Assembly: GCA_021779195.1 (NCBI GenBank)
Contig: JAJYBB010000010.1
Location: 1 to 64,000 of the forward strand
Direction: 5' to 3'
Origin: Bacteroidota bacterium
Lineage (GTDB): Bacteria > Bacteroidota > Bacteroidia > Bacteroidales > Paludibacteraceae
Length of the DNA stretch: 64,000 bases
In this document: positions 50,706 to 60,384 of the stretch, piece after piece
How positions within the stretch are numbered: position 1 is the stretch's first letter
How the letters are laid out: the number at the start of each line of letters is the position of its first letter
The notes under the pieces: model-generated
Seen by the model: the letters and a program-made list of their open reading frames with translations, nothing else
What the model was told of the DNA's origin: nothing
The model's database searches: none
Made by a program: the position numbers and the translations under genes

Positions 50706-51872
50706 TCAATACTCAAAACGTCCGAATTCGCTTTCGATCAGTAATTCTTTATTGTCCGAAGCTTCGCAATAGCCAATTATTTGTGCATCGATTCCAAATG
50801 ATTTTGAAACTTCAATAACGGTTGAAGCAAATTCCGAAGGCAGATAAATCTCCAATCGGTGTCCCATGTTAAAAACCTTGTACATTTCTTTCCATTCAGT
50901 TCCGGATTGTTCCTGAATTAACCTGAAAAGTGGAGGAATAGTGAAAAGATTATTTTTTACAACTTTCAAGTTATCAATAAAATGCAGAATTTTAGTTTGG
51001 GCACCACCCGAACAGTGAACCATTCCATGAATTTGCGGACGAATTTCAGCAAGCAATTTTTTAACCACAGGAGCATAGGTTCGGGTGGGAGATAAAACGA
51101 GTTTTCCGGCATCAATTCCCAACGCTGAAATTTCATCGGTCAATTTATACGAACCCGAATAGGCCAATTCTCGAGGAATATCGGGATTATAACTTTCGGG
51201 ATATTTTATGGCTAAATAATTTTCAAAAACATCATGGCGTGCCGAAGTCAAACCATTACTCCCCATACCGCCATTATAGTCCATTTCATAAGTCGCCTTC
51301 CCCGAAGATGACAATCCGACAATCACATCGCCGGCTTGAATATTGCCGTTGTCGATCACATCAGACCGTTTCATGCGACAAGTAACCGTACTATCAACAA
51401 TGATGGTACGAACCAAATCGCCCACATCAGCAGTTTCGCCTCCGGTGGGATAAATATGAACACCCATTTCACTTAACACTTCTACTAACTCATTGGTACC
51501 ATTAATAATGGCAGAAATAACCTCACCCGGAATCAAATTTTTATTTCTTCCAATGGTCGACGAAAGCAAGATATTATCGGTGGCTCCCACGCAAAGCAAA
51601 TCATCGATATTCATAATTAAAGCATCCTGGGCAATACCTTTCCAAACGGATAAATCACCTGTTTCGCGCCAATATACGTAAGCCAAAGCAGATTTTGTAC
51701 CGGCTCCGTCGGCATGCATGATGTTACAATATTCAGGGTCATTGCCCAGAAAATCAGGAATTAATTTACAAAATGCCTTTGGATAAAGACCTTTATCAAT
51801 ATTTTTGATGGCATTGTGCACATCTTCTTTCGATGCCGAAACTCCTCTTAAATTATACCGTAGATCACTCAT
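50706..51872 (-). CDS. purM: Phosphoribosylformylglycinamidine cyclo-ligase (AIR synthase)
   Basis: 388 residues from the start giving MSDLRYNLRGVSASKEDVH, longer than the 345 of Proteobacteria and typical of Bacteroidota. Landmarks: HADGAGTKSALAYVYW, IAQDALIMNIDDLLCVGAT, PTGGETADVGDLV and GLSSSGKATYEMDYNGGMGSNGLTS. It closes the imidazole ring in purine synthesis. The ATG at 51893 adds seven residues not seen in homologues and is less likely. malQ lies 41 bp upstream on the same strand. Confidence 0.92.
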   Translation of the reverse strand: MSDLRYNLRGVSASKEDVHNAIKNIDKGLYPKAFCKLIPDFLGNDPEYCNIMHADGAGTKSALAYVYWRETGDLSVWKGIAQDALIMNIDDLLCVGATDNILLSSTIGRNKNLIPGEVISAIINGTNELVEVLSEMGVHIYPTGGETADVGDLVRTIIVDSTVTCRMKRSDVIDNGNIQAGDVIVGLSSSGKATYEMDYNGGMGSNGLTSARHDVFENYLAIKYPESYNPDIPRELAYSGSYKLTDEISALGIDAGKLVLSPTRTYAPVVKKLLAEIRPQIHGMVHCSGGAQTKILHFIDNLKVVKNNLFTIPPLFRLIQEQSGTEWKEMYKVFNMGHRLEIYLPSEFASTVIEVSKSFGIDAQIIGYCEASDNKELLIESEFGRFEY

Positions 51873-51913
51873 GATTATTGTTGTTGAATTCAAATTAATT
51901 GTATATTAGCATA

Positions 51914-54589
51914 TTATCGTCCCGAATCATGGATCATTTTCTGAATTTTCTGATTGAATTTATCCTCTTTCAGTAATTGTTCTAATGTTATATGCATCCT
52001 GTAACACCAAAAATTTCGGGGATTACTGGGCACGTTGATACGTTCGGCAAAAGGATGTTCAAGACAAAGTGTAGATTCTAAAGCCATCCAATCCTGCCAA
52101 GGCAAAATTACAAACATGGCTTTCGAGTCCAAATGTTGCTCAATTATACGCTCAGCAATCCAACTATCGCAAGTTGCAGGTGCAGGTCCTTGTAAACCCA
52201 ATGCACGGTTATAAAAACGCTGCGTGATAACCGTATCTTCTTCCCACCATGCCCGTAAAGGATTCATATCGTGAGTAGAAGTAGTACAAACCGAACGGTA
52301 TGGCGCATCATCGGGCATGGCAAATTCGGTATTCGGTTTTTTAGGCATTCGTTGAATTTCAAGACTCAGAATTTCTAGAATATCCATCACTTCGGGAACC
52401 GAATCGGGTACCATGCCTAAATCCTCGCCACAAACCAACATATTGGTAGCCGAAATAAGAGCAGGTAACTTTTTTAATGCTTCCTGCTTCCAAAATTCAG
52501 AATGCCGATGATAAAAATAATCCACGTAAATCCGATCAAGCAAGCGACGAGTTTCATCAGATAAATCTCTGAATGATGCTGTATTGTGCATGACAATACG
52601 GGGGTGAAATTTATTTATATCATGTAAATCTCTGACAAACAACACCTCGCAATGAAGCATATAAAGTCCATCGCGCACAAGAACTTCTTTATTCCCAAAA
52701 TTATATCCAAGCGAAGCAAAATGCGATTCAATCTTTTTTTGAGTATTAAATTCGGGTTTAAACTTATAATTTTGCCATCCATCAGGCTCTAAAAATTCGC
52801 GAATTACATCATCGGTATATTTTCCAAAAGTGGCATATAATACATGTTCTTTTAAATATGGTTTCAGAAATCGATTCTCATCCCAACGCAATCCTTTCGA
52901 TTCTAATTCACTCTTTGAAAACGGTAAAGCAGGCTGAAAACTCCCTGTAAGTCCCCAGACTGCATCGACAGGAATACCCCAGATTCTAAAAAAACCAAGG
53001 ATATGATCAATCCGATAAGCATCGAAATATTCTGCTAATTTCTGAAAACGCTTTTGCCACCATTGATAACCGTTTGTTGCCATTATCTCCCAGTTATAAG
53101 TTGGGAAACCCCAGTTTTGTCCGGTTGCCGAAAAATCATCAGGAGGAGCTCCTGCCTGCAAATCAGTATTAAACAATTCAGGATCGACCCAGGCATCAAC
53201 ACTGCGCGGACTTACACCGATTGGAATATCACCTTTCAATGTAACACCCCTTGAACGTGCATATTCATGCACAGCAACCAATTGTTTATGTAAATGATAT
53301 TGAAGAAAATAGTGAATGGCGATTTCAGGATAATGGGGCAAATCAGGCGATGAAAATTCTTCAATTTCATTCCAATTAAAATGTTGAAAATTTGACCATT
53401 TTGAAAATTCAGGAGTTCCGTTTAAATCGCGTAAATATGAAAATGCAGCATAGGGAATAAGCCATTCCTTATTTTTTTTAAAAAAAAGTAAATAATCATC
53501 AGATGCAAAAACAGTAGGGCTTTCCTGCGGAAAAATGGCTTTAAAAAATTCCCATTTTGCATTCATAACATGCTGATAATCGGAAAATGTTTTGGCATTC
53601 AGCTCTTTCTTCAGTTTACTAAAATAATCTCTTTGATTTTTTGATTTCAGCTTTCCAAGCCCATCAAGATGAAGATAAATCGGATGCAATGCATATACTG
53701 AAACTGCATTGTAGGGATATGAGTCGTAATTGGAATGATATAAAATCGTGTCGTTAATTGGCAATGTCTGAATAATCCGCTGATCGGTAAGTTTTGTCCA
53801 ATCAATAATTTTATAAAGATCATTAAATTCACCAATACCAAAACCTTCCTGACTACGAAGGGAAAAAACAGGAATTGCAACTCCGGCACCTTTCCATGAA
53901 TCGATAATCCGTATAAAATGCTCATCATTAATGATATTCAACGCAGCTGAGTTAATACTCTCCACCAATCGGTTAGGTCCCCCACCCCATGCTAACACTT
54001 TGTCAGTTTCAGTTTCGACTATTAAGTATTTATATTCGATCGGAAATTTTAATTTTGAAGCATCAATCCCTAAATTCCAGATCGGGAAACGACTTTCATC
54101 TAACCGAATTTTATTATTCACATCCCAGTTTCCCAATACAGGTTGATTGCCAATGATTGCCAAATGTCTGTTGGGTTCCATTTGAGGACAATTAACCTGC
54201 AATATCAAGTTAATATTTGGGTCAATTGGATGTGTTTCAACAATATTCCTTTTGAAGAAACAATCAGCAAATGCTGTGGTGCAGAATGGACTCTCGCCGT
54301 ACGAGCCACGCCAATTATCAACAATTATAACCTCAGATTTTAAAACCGGAAAAATCATTTTACGTATATTCCCATATTCTAAAAACATGGTTTGATCTGG
54401 GTTTTGAACAGCATATTGATATGAAATTTCTTGAAGCGGAATATCCACACTCAGTTCTAATGACCATTCCGAGTTTTTCCCAAATTGCATCGGCAAAACC
54501 TTATATTGTTCATTATCTGATTGATGCCAAAGCAATATAACCGTTTGACCCCATTTGGTGATAAAATGAATTTTGAAATGAATTTTCAT
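51914..54589 (-). CDS. malQ: 4-alpha-glucanotransferase with two CBM20 domains
   Basis: 891 residues. Two starch-binding CBM20 domains (about 1-100 and 125-235; GNQPVLGNWDVNNKIRL marks the second) precede the GH77 barrel, as in plant DPE2 and Bacteroidota MalQ. Barrel landmarks: SLRSQEGFGIGEFNDL, nucleophile Asp528 in YRIDHILGFFR, acid/base Glu722 in CGEDLGMVPDSVPEVM, and TSTHDMNPLRAWWEED. It disproportionates maltodextrins or glycogen branches in the cytoplasm and complements the two GH13 enzymes 5-13 kb away. It has its own -7 element. Confidence 0.93.
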   Translation of the reverse strand: MKIHFKIHFITKWGQTVILLWHQSDNEQYKVLPMQFGKNSEWSLELSVDIPLQEISYQYAVQNPDQTMFLEYGNIRKMIFPVLKSEVIIVDNWRGSYGESPFCTTAFADCFFKRNIVETHPIDPNINLILQVNCPQMEPNRHLAIIGNQPVLGNWDVNNKIRLDESRFPIWNLGIDASKLKFPIEYKYLIVETETDKVLAWGGGPNRLVESINSAALNIINDEHFIRIIDSWKGAGVAIPVFSLRSQEGFGIGEFNDLYKIIDWTKLTDQRIIQTLPINDTILYHSNYDSYPYNAVSVYALHPIYLHLDGLGKLKSKNQRDYFSKLKKELNAKTFSDYQHVMNAKWEFFKAIFPQESPTVFASDDYLLFFKKNKEWLIPYAAFSYLRDLNGTPEFSKWSNFQHFNWNEIEEFSSPDLPHYPEIAIHYFLQYHLHKQLVAVHEYARSRGVTLKGDIPIGVSPRSVDAWVDPELFNTDLQAGAPPDDFSATGQNWGFPTYNWEIMATNGYQWWQKRFQKLAEYFDAYRIDHILGFFRIWGIPVDAVWGLTGSFQPALPFSKSELESKGLRWDENRFLKPYLKEHVLYATFGKYTDDVIREFLEPDGWQNYKFKPEFNTQKKIESHFASLGYNFGNKEVLVRDGLYMLHCEVLFVRDLHDINKFHPRIVMHNTASFRDLSDETRRLLDRIYVDYFYHRHSEFWKQEALKKLPALISATNMLVCGEDLGMVPDSVPEVMDILEILSLEIQRMPKKPNTEFAMPDDAPYRSVCTTSTHDMNPLRAWWEEDTVITQRFYNRALGLQGPAPATCDSWIAERIIEQHLDSKAMFVILPWQDWMALESTLCLEHPFAERINVPSNPRNFWCYRMHITLEQLLKEDKFNQKIQKMIHDSGR

Positions 54590-54614
54590 ATCAATCGTTT
54601 CTTTAATAACGGTA

Positions 54615-54622
54615 CAAATTTA
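54615..54622 (-). promoter_or_regulatory. -7 element of malQ
   Basis: TAAATTTG on the minus strand, 26 bp before the start codon. Confidence 0.55.
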
Positions 54623-54731
54623 CGAAAATAAAATGAACCGAAATAGTGCAAAAAAATTAGAAACATAATCCGTTCAAAATTCATTTGGCGGTTATCATGA
54701 TTAACTAACTTGATAATTCACATCAAATAAG

Positions 54732-54739
54732 TATATTTG
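54732..54739 (+). promoter_or_regulatory. -7 element of the polysaccharide locus
   Basis: TATATTTG on the plus strand, with a TTG about 19 bp upstream as a -33 candidate and the first glycosyltransferase 60 bp downstream. It is divergent from the malQ promoter. Confidence 0.55.
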
Positions 54740-54798
54740 CAAGTCAAATTCATAGTTTAACCTATTTAATTGTAAAATTCAAATATCTATCAAAAAGC

Positions 54799-55770
54799 AT
54801 GTTTTCAGTCATCATTCCGCTATATAACAAAGCCGCCTACGTCGAAAAAGCCTTACTATCGGTGCTTTCTCAGACTTATCAGGAATTTGAGCTAATTGTG
54901 GTGAATGATGGTTCGACTGATGATGGATTTATTAATTTACAATTTAAAATGCGAAATTTAGAATTTGAACAGCCTGAACAGTTCAAAAAAGTTAAAATTA
55001 TTGATCAACCCAATCAGGGTGTTTCTGCAGCTCGTAACAATGGTGTTCATTCGGCCAATTTCGATTATATCGCATTTTTAGATGCAGATGATTGGTGGGA
55101 ATCCACTTATTTACAAGAAATGAAAACCCTGATTGAGGCTTATCCTGAAAGCGGAATATATGGATGCAGTTATTATATTGTAAAAAATGGACGCAAACAC
55201 ATTGCTCCAATTGTCCTGAAACCTGATTTTAAAGCAGGTATTATCAATTATTTCAGGGTTTACGCCAACACACTTTGTATGCCACTCTGGACTGGCGCAA
55301 CAATTATCAAAAAGGAGATTTTTGAATCGGAAAAAGGTTTTAAATTGAACCTGAAACTTGGCGAAGATTTCGATTTATGGGTTCGGGTGGCATCGCATTA
55401 TCCTGTTGCATTTCTGAATAAACCTTTAGCATATTATAATCAGGATGTGGAAATGGCAACCAGAGCAATTGGCTTTAAATTGTATGAACCGGAAGAACAC
55501 ATGTTATTTACTGATTATGCTAAGTTGATGAAAAATCCTGATTTTCGGTTATTATTTGAACGATTGGCAGTTTATAGCTTATTGCCTTATTATCTGGCAG
55601 ACAAGAATATTCATCAGGTTAATCAAATATTAAGTTGCATTCACTGGAAGTATCACGGCATTAAATATTTTTTATTTTATAAAATTTTTCCTAAATCATT
55701 TGTTCAGACATGGGTTAACCTCAATATAACTGGTTCTTCGTTGAAAAAAGTCATTTTAAAAAATTTTTAA
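54799..55770 (+). CDS. GT2 family glycosyltransferase
   Basis: 323 residues, GT-A fold. FSVIIPLYNKAAYVEKALLSVLSQTYQEFELIVVNDGSTDD (2-42) is the nucleotide-sugar domain; DQPNQGVSAARNNGV and AFLDADDWW (about 90-98) give the DxD metal motif; GEDFDLWVRVA is the acceptor-side ED motif. It is the first gene of the locus, 8 bp before the next transferase. It adds one sugar to a lipid-linked chain; donor unknown. Confidence 0.9.
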   Translation: MFSVIIPLYNKAAYVEKALLSVLSQTYQEFELIVVNDGSTDDGFINLQFKMRNLEFEQPEQFKKVKIIDQPNQGVSAARNNGVHSANFDYIAFLDADDWWESTYLQEMKTLIEAYPESGIYGCSYYIVKNGRKHIAPIVLKPDFKAGIINYFRVYANTLCMPLWTGATIIKKEIFESEKGFKLNLKLGEDFDLWVRVASHYPVAFLNKPLAYYNQDVEMATRAIGFKLYEPEEHMLFTDYAKLMKNPDFRLLFERLAVYSLLPYYLADKNIHQVNQILSCIHWKYHGIKYFLFYKIFPKSFVQTWVNLNITGSSLKKVILKNF

Positions 55771-55778
55771 TTGAAAAA

Positions 55779-56888
55779 ATGAGTATAAAAGTTGCTTATT
55801 TATTGGGTTCTTTAAATCGTGGTGGTACCGAAACGCTGGTACTTGATCTATTCCGGAATGCTTCTAAAAACGAATTAAATGCCATCGGAATTTATCGAAA
55901 AACGGGAGTTTACGAGTCTGATTATATACAAAGCGCTGTTCCAATGCATAAACTTGCCACGGGAAAAAATCCGCTTTTATACCTAAAGAAATTGAGGAAA
56001 CTTTTGTTAGAAAACAAAATCAATGTGGCACATGCCCAGCAACCCATCGATGCATTATATGTCCGTTGGGCTACACGTCGAACTGGAATTAACGTAGTGT
56101 TAACTTTACATGGCTACGATTTTAACGAAAATGGAATCAGCCGGGTAATTCTTCAATACATCATCAAAAGATCTACAATCAATATTTTCGTGAGCCATAC
56201 ACAAAAACAATACTATATCGAAAAATATAAATTACAGCCTTCAAAACAAAAAGTAGTTTATAACGGAATTTCTTTAGATAAATTCGATGGATTAAAATTA
56301 ATGAAAGAATCACTTCGGAGCGAACTGCAACTATCTGCTTCGACATTGTTAATAGGTACCGTCGGAAACTTTGTACCTGTTCGGGATCAATTGACAATAT
56401 GTAAATTTCTAAACCATCTTCGTGAAAAAAATATAGATTTTCATTTTGTATTCGTTGGCAAACGGATTGATAGCGCACCTGAATTGTATGACGAATGTGT
56501 AGATTTTTGTCAAAAAAACGGTTTCATTAGTCGGATTTCTTTTCCTGGCGTTCGAGAAGATGTTCCTGCTATTCTTCATCAGTTAGATGCATTTATCTAT
56601 TCCACTAACCACGATACGTTTGGAATCGCAGTGATAGAAGCCATGGCAGCTGGCTTACCTGTTTTTGTAAACGATTGGGCTGTAATGAAAGAAATTACAG
56701 CCGATGGAAAATATGCCACCATTTATGAAACAAAAAATGAAAATGATTTACTCCGGCAATTTATGTTATTTTTGCAAAATAAAAAGCCAAATGAACAAAA
56801 GGCTATTCAAGCTAAATTATTTGTTCATCAAAACTTCAGCATTGAAAAACATATAATCAATTTAAAAAAAATATATTCAGGTCTCTGA
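55779..56888 (+). CDS. GT4 family glycosyltransferase
   Basis: 369 residues, GT-B fold. The N-terminus VAYLLGSLNRGGTETLVLDLF is typical; VVYNGISLDKFDG follows in the linker, then GTVGNFVPVRDQLT, FPGVREDVP and the donor-site FGIAVIEAMAAGLPVFVNDWAVMKEI (E-x7-E) in the C-terminal domain. It probably transfers a hexose during repeat-unit assembly. Spaced 8 bp from the previous gene. Confidence 0.9.
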   Translation: MSIKVAYLLGSLNRGGTETLVLDLFRNASKNELNAIGIYRKTGVYESDYIQSAVPMHKLATGKNPLLYLKKLRKLLLENKINVAHAQQPIDALYVRWATRRTGINVVLTLHGYDFNENGISRVILQYIIKRSTINIFVSHTQKQYYIEKYKLQPSKQKVVYNGISLDKFDGLKLMKESLRSELQLSASTLLIGTVGNFVPVRDQLTICKFLNHLREKNIDFHFVFVGKRIDSAPELYDECVDFCQKNGFISRISFPGVREDVPAILHQLDAFIYSTNHDTFGIAVIEAMAAGLPVFVNDWAVMKEITADGKYATIYETKNENDLLRQFMLFLQNKKPNEQKAIQAKLFVHQNFSIEKHIINLKKIYSGL

Positions 56889-56896
56889 CAATTCTT

Positions 56897-56904
56897 TATC
56901 TTTG
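56897..56904 (+). promoter_or_regulatory. Possible internal -7 element
   Basis: TATCTTTG, 23 bp before the GTG start of the membrane protein; an internal promoter of the locus. Confidence 0.45.
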
Positions 56905-56927
56905 TCCGAAATCCATAAGCAAACAAC

Positions 56928-58343
56928 GTGCTAAATTATTTTCCTAAATATTTCACCTCCAAGGCTATATTGCTCTATATAGCTTTATTATTGGTGTGTA
57001 GTTCTGTTTTTTATAATTACATTCTTCCACCGGTATGGTGGATTTTTGGAATTGTGGAGGCAGTTGGATTTTTCTATTTCAGCAACCGGTTAACCCTTAA
57101 TTGGAAAAACTATACAGAAAAGAAATTTCTTAAGAAACTTTTCATTACAGCATTGACTATTAGGTTAGTATGGGTAGTCTTCAGTTATTGGTTTTATACT
57201 TTTATGACCGGAAAACCTTTCGAGTTTAGTGTTGGAGATGCCATGTTTTATCATGAGTCTGGTTCATGGATCAAAGATTTATTAACGAGCGGACAAGGAA
57301 TCCAGCCATTTCTGAAAACATTGAAAGGAGGAGGATATTCTGATGCAGGATATGCTATTTACTTAGGCGTACAGTATATTTTCACCGGCAACTCCATAAT
57401 CATAGCCCGTATTTTGAAGGCTTTGTATGGAGCATATACATGCATATTAATTTACCGATTGACTACCCGGAATTTTGGAGAAGAAACAGGACGAATTGCT
57501 TCAATTTTCACTATGTTAATGCCTAATCTGATTTTGTACACAGGGTTACATCTCAAGGAAGTAGAAATGGTATTGATCAGCGTTTGGTATATTGAAAGAG
57601 CCGATTTTTTGCTCCGGAGTACAAAACTATCTTTAAAAACGCTGATTTTTGTCTTATTACTTGCCGGCTCAATGTTTTTTTTTCGTACCGTTTTGGGAGT
57701 AACCGCCCTATTTGCCTTGTTTACTGCACTTATATTTTCATCTAACCATTTGTTAAACATGGGAAAACGAACCATTTTGATCATTTGGGTGCTGGTTACT
57801 GTTGCGTATTTTGTTGGAGGTAGTATATCCACTGAAGTGGAAAGTGTTTGGAAAGCAAGAAATATAAATCAGGATACATCCATGGAATGGAGATCAGAAA
57901 GGACAAATGGTAATAAATTTTCAAAATATGCATCAGGGGTCATTTTTGCTCCGATGATTTTTGTAATTCCATTTCCTACGGTTGTAAACACACCTGGTCA
58001 GGAAAATCAACAATTAATAAACGGGGGGAATTACGTTAAAAATATCCTCGCTTTTTTCATCTTCTTTGCCCTTTTTATGATTATAAAAGAAAAAAAATGG
58101 AGAGATTATTTGTTGTTAGGTTCCTTTACGATGGGATATTTATTAGTAATTGCCATGAGTGCCTTTGCCCAATCGGAACGGTTTCATCAGCCTGCTTTGC
58201 CTTTTCTGCTTATATTCGCAGCTGTCGGAATCAGTAAGGTTACAAATAATGAAAAAAAATATTTTAAATGGTGGTTGGCAGTGATTTTTGTGGCTATTGT
58301 TGCCTGGAGCTGGTTTAAACTGGCAGGAAGAGGAATGGTTTAA
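56928..58343 (+). CDS. Polytopic membrane protein, GT-C-like or polysaccharide polymerase-like
   Basis: 471 residues with about ten to twelve hydrophobic helices. The first large loop carries GDAMFYHESGSWIKDLL (about 103-119), an acidic motif at the place where GT-C glycosyltransferases (PMT/ArnT-like) hold catalytic Asp residues. NLILYTGLHLKEVEMVL lies in a middle helix pair. A second loop (WKARNINQDTSMEWRSE) is soluble. It starts with GTG and no in-frame ATG is nearby. In this locus it would be either the polymerase or a lipid-sugar-dependent transferase. Confidence 0.65.
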   Translation: MLNYFPKYFTSKAILLYIALLLVCSSVFYNYILPPVWWIFGIVEAVGFFYFSNRLTLNWKNYTEKKFLKKLFITALTIRLVWVVFSYWFYTFMTGKPFEFSVGDAMFYHESGSWIKDLLTSGQGIQPFLKTLKGGGYSDAGYAIYLGVQYIFTGNSIIIARILKALYGAYTCILIYRLTTRNFGEETGRIASIFTMLMPNLILYTGLHLKEVEMVLISVWYIERADFLLRSTKLSLKTLIFVLLLAGSMFFFRTVLGVTALFALFTALIFSSNHLLNMGKRTILIIWVLVTVAYFVGGSISTEVESVWKARNINQDTSMEWRSERTNGNKFSKYASGVIFAPMIFVIPFPTVVNTPGQENQQLINGGNYVKNILAFFIFFALFMIIKEKKWRDYLLLGSFTMGYLLVIAMSAFAQSERFHQPALPFLLIFAAVGISKVTNNEKKYFKWWLAVIFVAIVAWSWFKLAGRGMV

Positions 58344-58373
58344 AACATGAATCATAAATTTGGATACTAAAAC

Positions 58374-59300
58374 ATGAAACTACTTATCGTGTGCAGCATA
58401 AATTCCGGTCGTGTAGCTCCTTTCGTTGAAGAACAGGGAGATGCATTGGCAGCTGCCGGGGTAGAAGTTGATTATTTTACACTTCGGGGAAAAGGGCTTT
58501 GGAACTATGTCCGTAACCGCAAGCAACTGATAAAAAAAATCAAGGAATTTCATCCTCAAATAATTCATGCCCATTATGGATTATCGGGATTATTAGCAAA
58601 TTTGCAACGAAATGTTCCGGTTATAACAACCTATCATGGAAGCGACATAAACGATTCTCAGGTTTTTCTATTTTCCAAAATAGCCGTGATATTGTCAGCT
58701 TACAATATTTTTGTTTCAGAGAAAATCCGGGAAAAAGCCGGTTCTCCAAAAAACAGTTCAATCATCCCTTGTGGAGTCGATTTAAATCTATTTCAGGATA
58801 TAGATAAAACAATTGCGAGAGAAAAACTGGGTATGGATTTACAACAGAAATATATTTTATTTGCAGGTACATTTTCAAATCCGGTAAAAAACGCCGCGTT
58901 GGCTATCAAATCATCAGAAATGTTGGATAATGTTCGTTTACTGGAACTAAAAGGATATACCCGCGAAGAAGTTGCCTTGTTGATGAACGCAGTAGATGCA
59001 GTTTTAATGACGAGTTATTCGGAGGGATCGCCCCAGTTTATCAAAGAAGCCATGGCTTGTGGCTGCCCTGTAGTGTCGGTCGATGTAGGCGATGTTTATC
59101 AACTAATGAATGAAATTGAAGGTTGTTATGGTTGTTCATATAACAAAGAAGATGTGGCAGCGAAACTTATGAAAGTTTTAGAACGTGGACAACGGACAGA
59201 GGGAAGAAAACGAATAGTCGAACTGCAACTCGATACCGAAAATGTAGCAAAAAGAATCCGGGAAGTCTATAAAATGATTCTCAATACTCGATTTTCATAA
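58374..59300 (+). CDS. GT4 family glycosyltransferase
   Basis: 308 residues, short GT-B protein. IIHAHYGLSGLLA and TYHGSDIND (about 63-93) are in the N-terminal domain. SIIPCGVDLNLF is in the linker, followed by ILFAGTFSNPVKN and the donor-site SYSEGSPQFIKEAMACGCPVVSVDVGDV. Complete despite its length. Third transferase of the locus. Confidence 0.88.
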   Translation: MKLLIVCSINSGRVAPFVEEQGDALAAAGVEVDYFTLRGKGLWNYVRNRKQLIKKIKEFHPQIIHAHYGLSGLLANLQRNVPVITTYHGSDINDSQVFLFSKIAVILSAYNIFVSEKIREKAGSPKNSSIIPCGVDLNLFQDIDKTIAREKLGMDLQQKYILFAGTFSNPVKNAALAIKSSEMLDNVRLLELKGYTREEVALLMNAVDAVLMTSYSEGSPQFIKEAMACGCPVVSVDVGDVYQLMNEIEGCYGCSYNKEDVAAKLMKVLERGQRTEGRKRIVELQLDTENVAKRIREVYKMILNTRFS

Positions 59301-59347
59301 TTTCAAGTCAAAGTATTCACTTTAAATGAAAAAAATTAGCATCAAGA

Positions 59348-60346
59348 ATGACCGTTTACAAAACAAGATCAGAAATTGACATTAACGAGTGGGAGGAACT
59401 TGTTCGGGTTTCACCGAATGCATCATTTTTCCAAACTCCCGAGTGTCATGATTTTTATGTATCATTGTCGTTTTTAGATCCATTCTTAGTTGCAGTATCA
59501 GAAAATGGACGGATAAGTGGGCTAATTTGCGGGTATGTTATAGCCGATGGAAACCTACTCAAGCAGTTTTTCAGTCGAAGGGCGATTGTCCCCGGCGGTG
59601 CTTTGCTGGCTGTCGATATAAGTGATGAAGCATTGGCAGCCTTGTTGGAAGGCGTAAAAAATCTCCTAAAACACAAAGCGATATACATTGAATTCCGAAA
59701 CTTCAATGATTATTCCGCTTATCGTGATAGGTTCGAACAAGTTGGCTTTCAATATCAGCCGCATTTAAATTTTCATGTGGAAACATCTGATTTAGAAACT
59801 TGTTCAAAACAATTAAGTTCAACAAAGCGTAGAGATGTGAAATTGTCTCGAAAAGGAAAAGCTGATTGGTTGGAAACTTCTACAATCGAAGATATTATTG
59901 CGTATTATGATCTTCTTTCTTCATTATACAAAGTAAAAGTTAAAACCTCATTATTCCCAGTTGATTTTTTTATTCAATTGATACAACAAAAGGTAGGAAA
60001 GCTATTTATAATTAAGTATGAAAATCAAATTATAGGTGGAAGTGTGTGTGTGTTAATGAGAAATCAGACTGTTTATGAATGGTTTGTTTGCGGAATGGAT
60101 GGAAAATTTAAAAATATTTATCCTTCCACCATGGCAACATGGGCTGCAATTGAATATGCCGCAACGAATGGTTATAAGCGATTTGATATGATGGGAGCAG
60201 GAAAACCAGATGAAAGTTATGGTGTACGTGAATTTAAATCTAAATTTGGCGGAAAACTCGTTGAACATGGTCGGTTTTTATTCGTTTGCCAGCCACTATT
60301 ATATATGTTGGGTAAAAAAGTGGTGGAAATATTAAAAAAAGAGTAA
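59348..60346 (+). CDS. FemAB/GNAT-like acyl- or aminoacyltransferase
   Basis: 332 residues with the double-GNAT layout of lipid II glycyltransferase-like proteins: PNASFFQTPECHDFY near the N-terminus, SSTKRRDVKLSRKGKADW in the middle, and YEWFVCGMDGKFKNIYPSTMATWAAIEYAATNGYKRFDMMGAGKPDESYGVREFKSKFGGKLVEHGRF at the C-terminus. Inside a polysaccharide locus it more likely acylates an amino sugar than builds peptidoglycan bridges; this is inference. Spaced 47 bp from the preceding gene. Confidence 0.78.
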   Translation: MTVYKTRSEIDINEWEELVRVSPNASFFQTPECHDFYVSLSFLDPFLVAVSENGRISGLICGYVIADGNLLKQFFSRRAIVPGGALLAVDISDEALAALLEGVKNLLKHKAIYIEFRNFNDYSAYRDRFEQVGFQYQPHLNFHVETSDLETCSKQLSSTKRRDVKLSRKGKADWLETSTIEDIIAYYDLLSSLYKVKVKTSLFPVDFFIQLIQQKVGKLFIIKYENQIIGGSVCVLMRNQTVYEWFVCGMDGKFKNIYPSTMATWAAIEYAATNGYKRFDMMGAGKPDESYGVREFKSKFGGKLVEHGRFLFVCQPLLYMLGKKVVEILKKE

Positions 60347-60384
60347 ATAATACAGATAATTTTTCAGAATACTGAATTACAAAA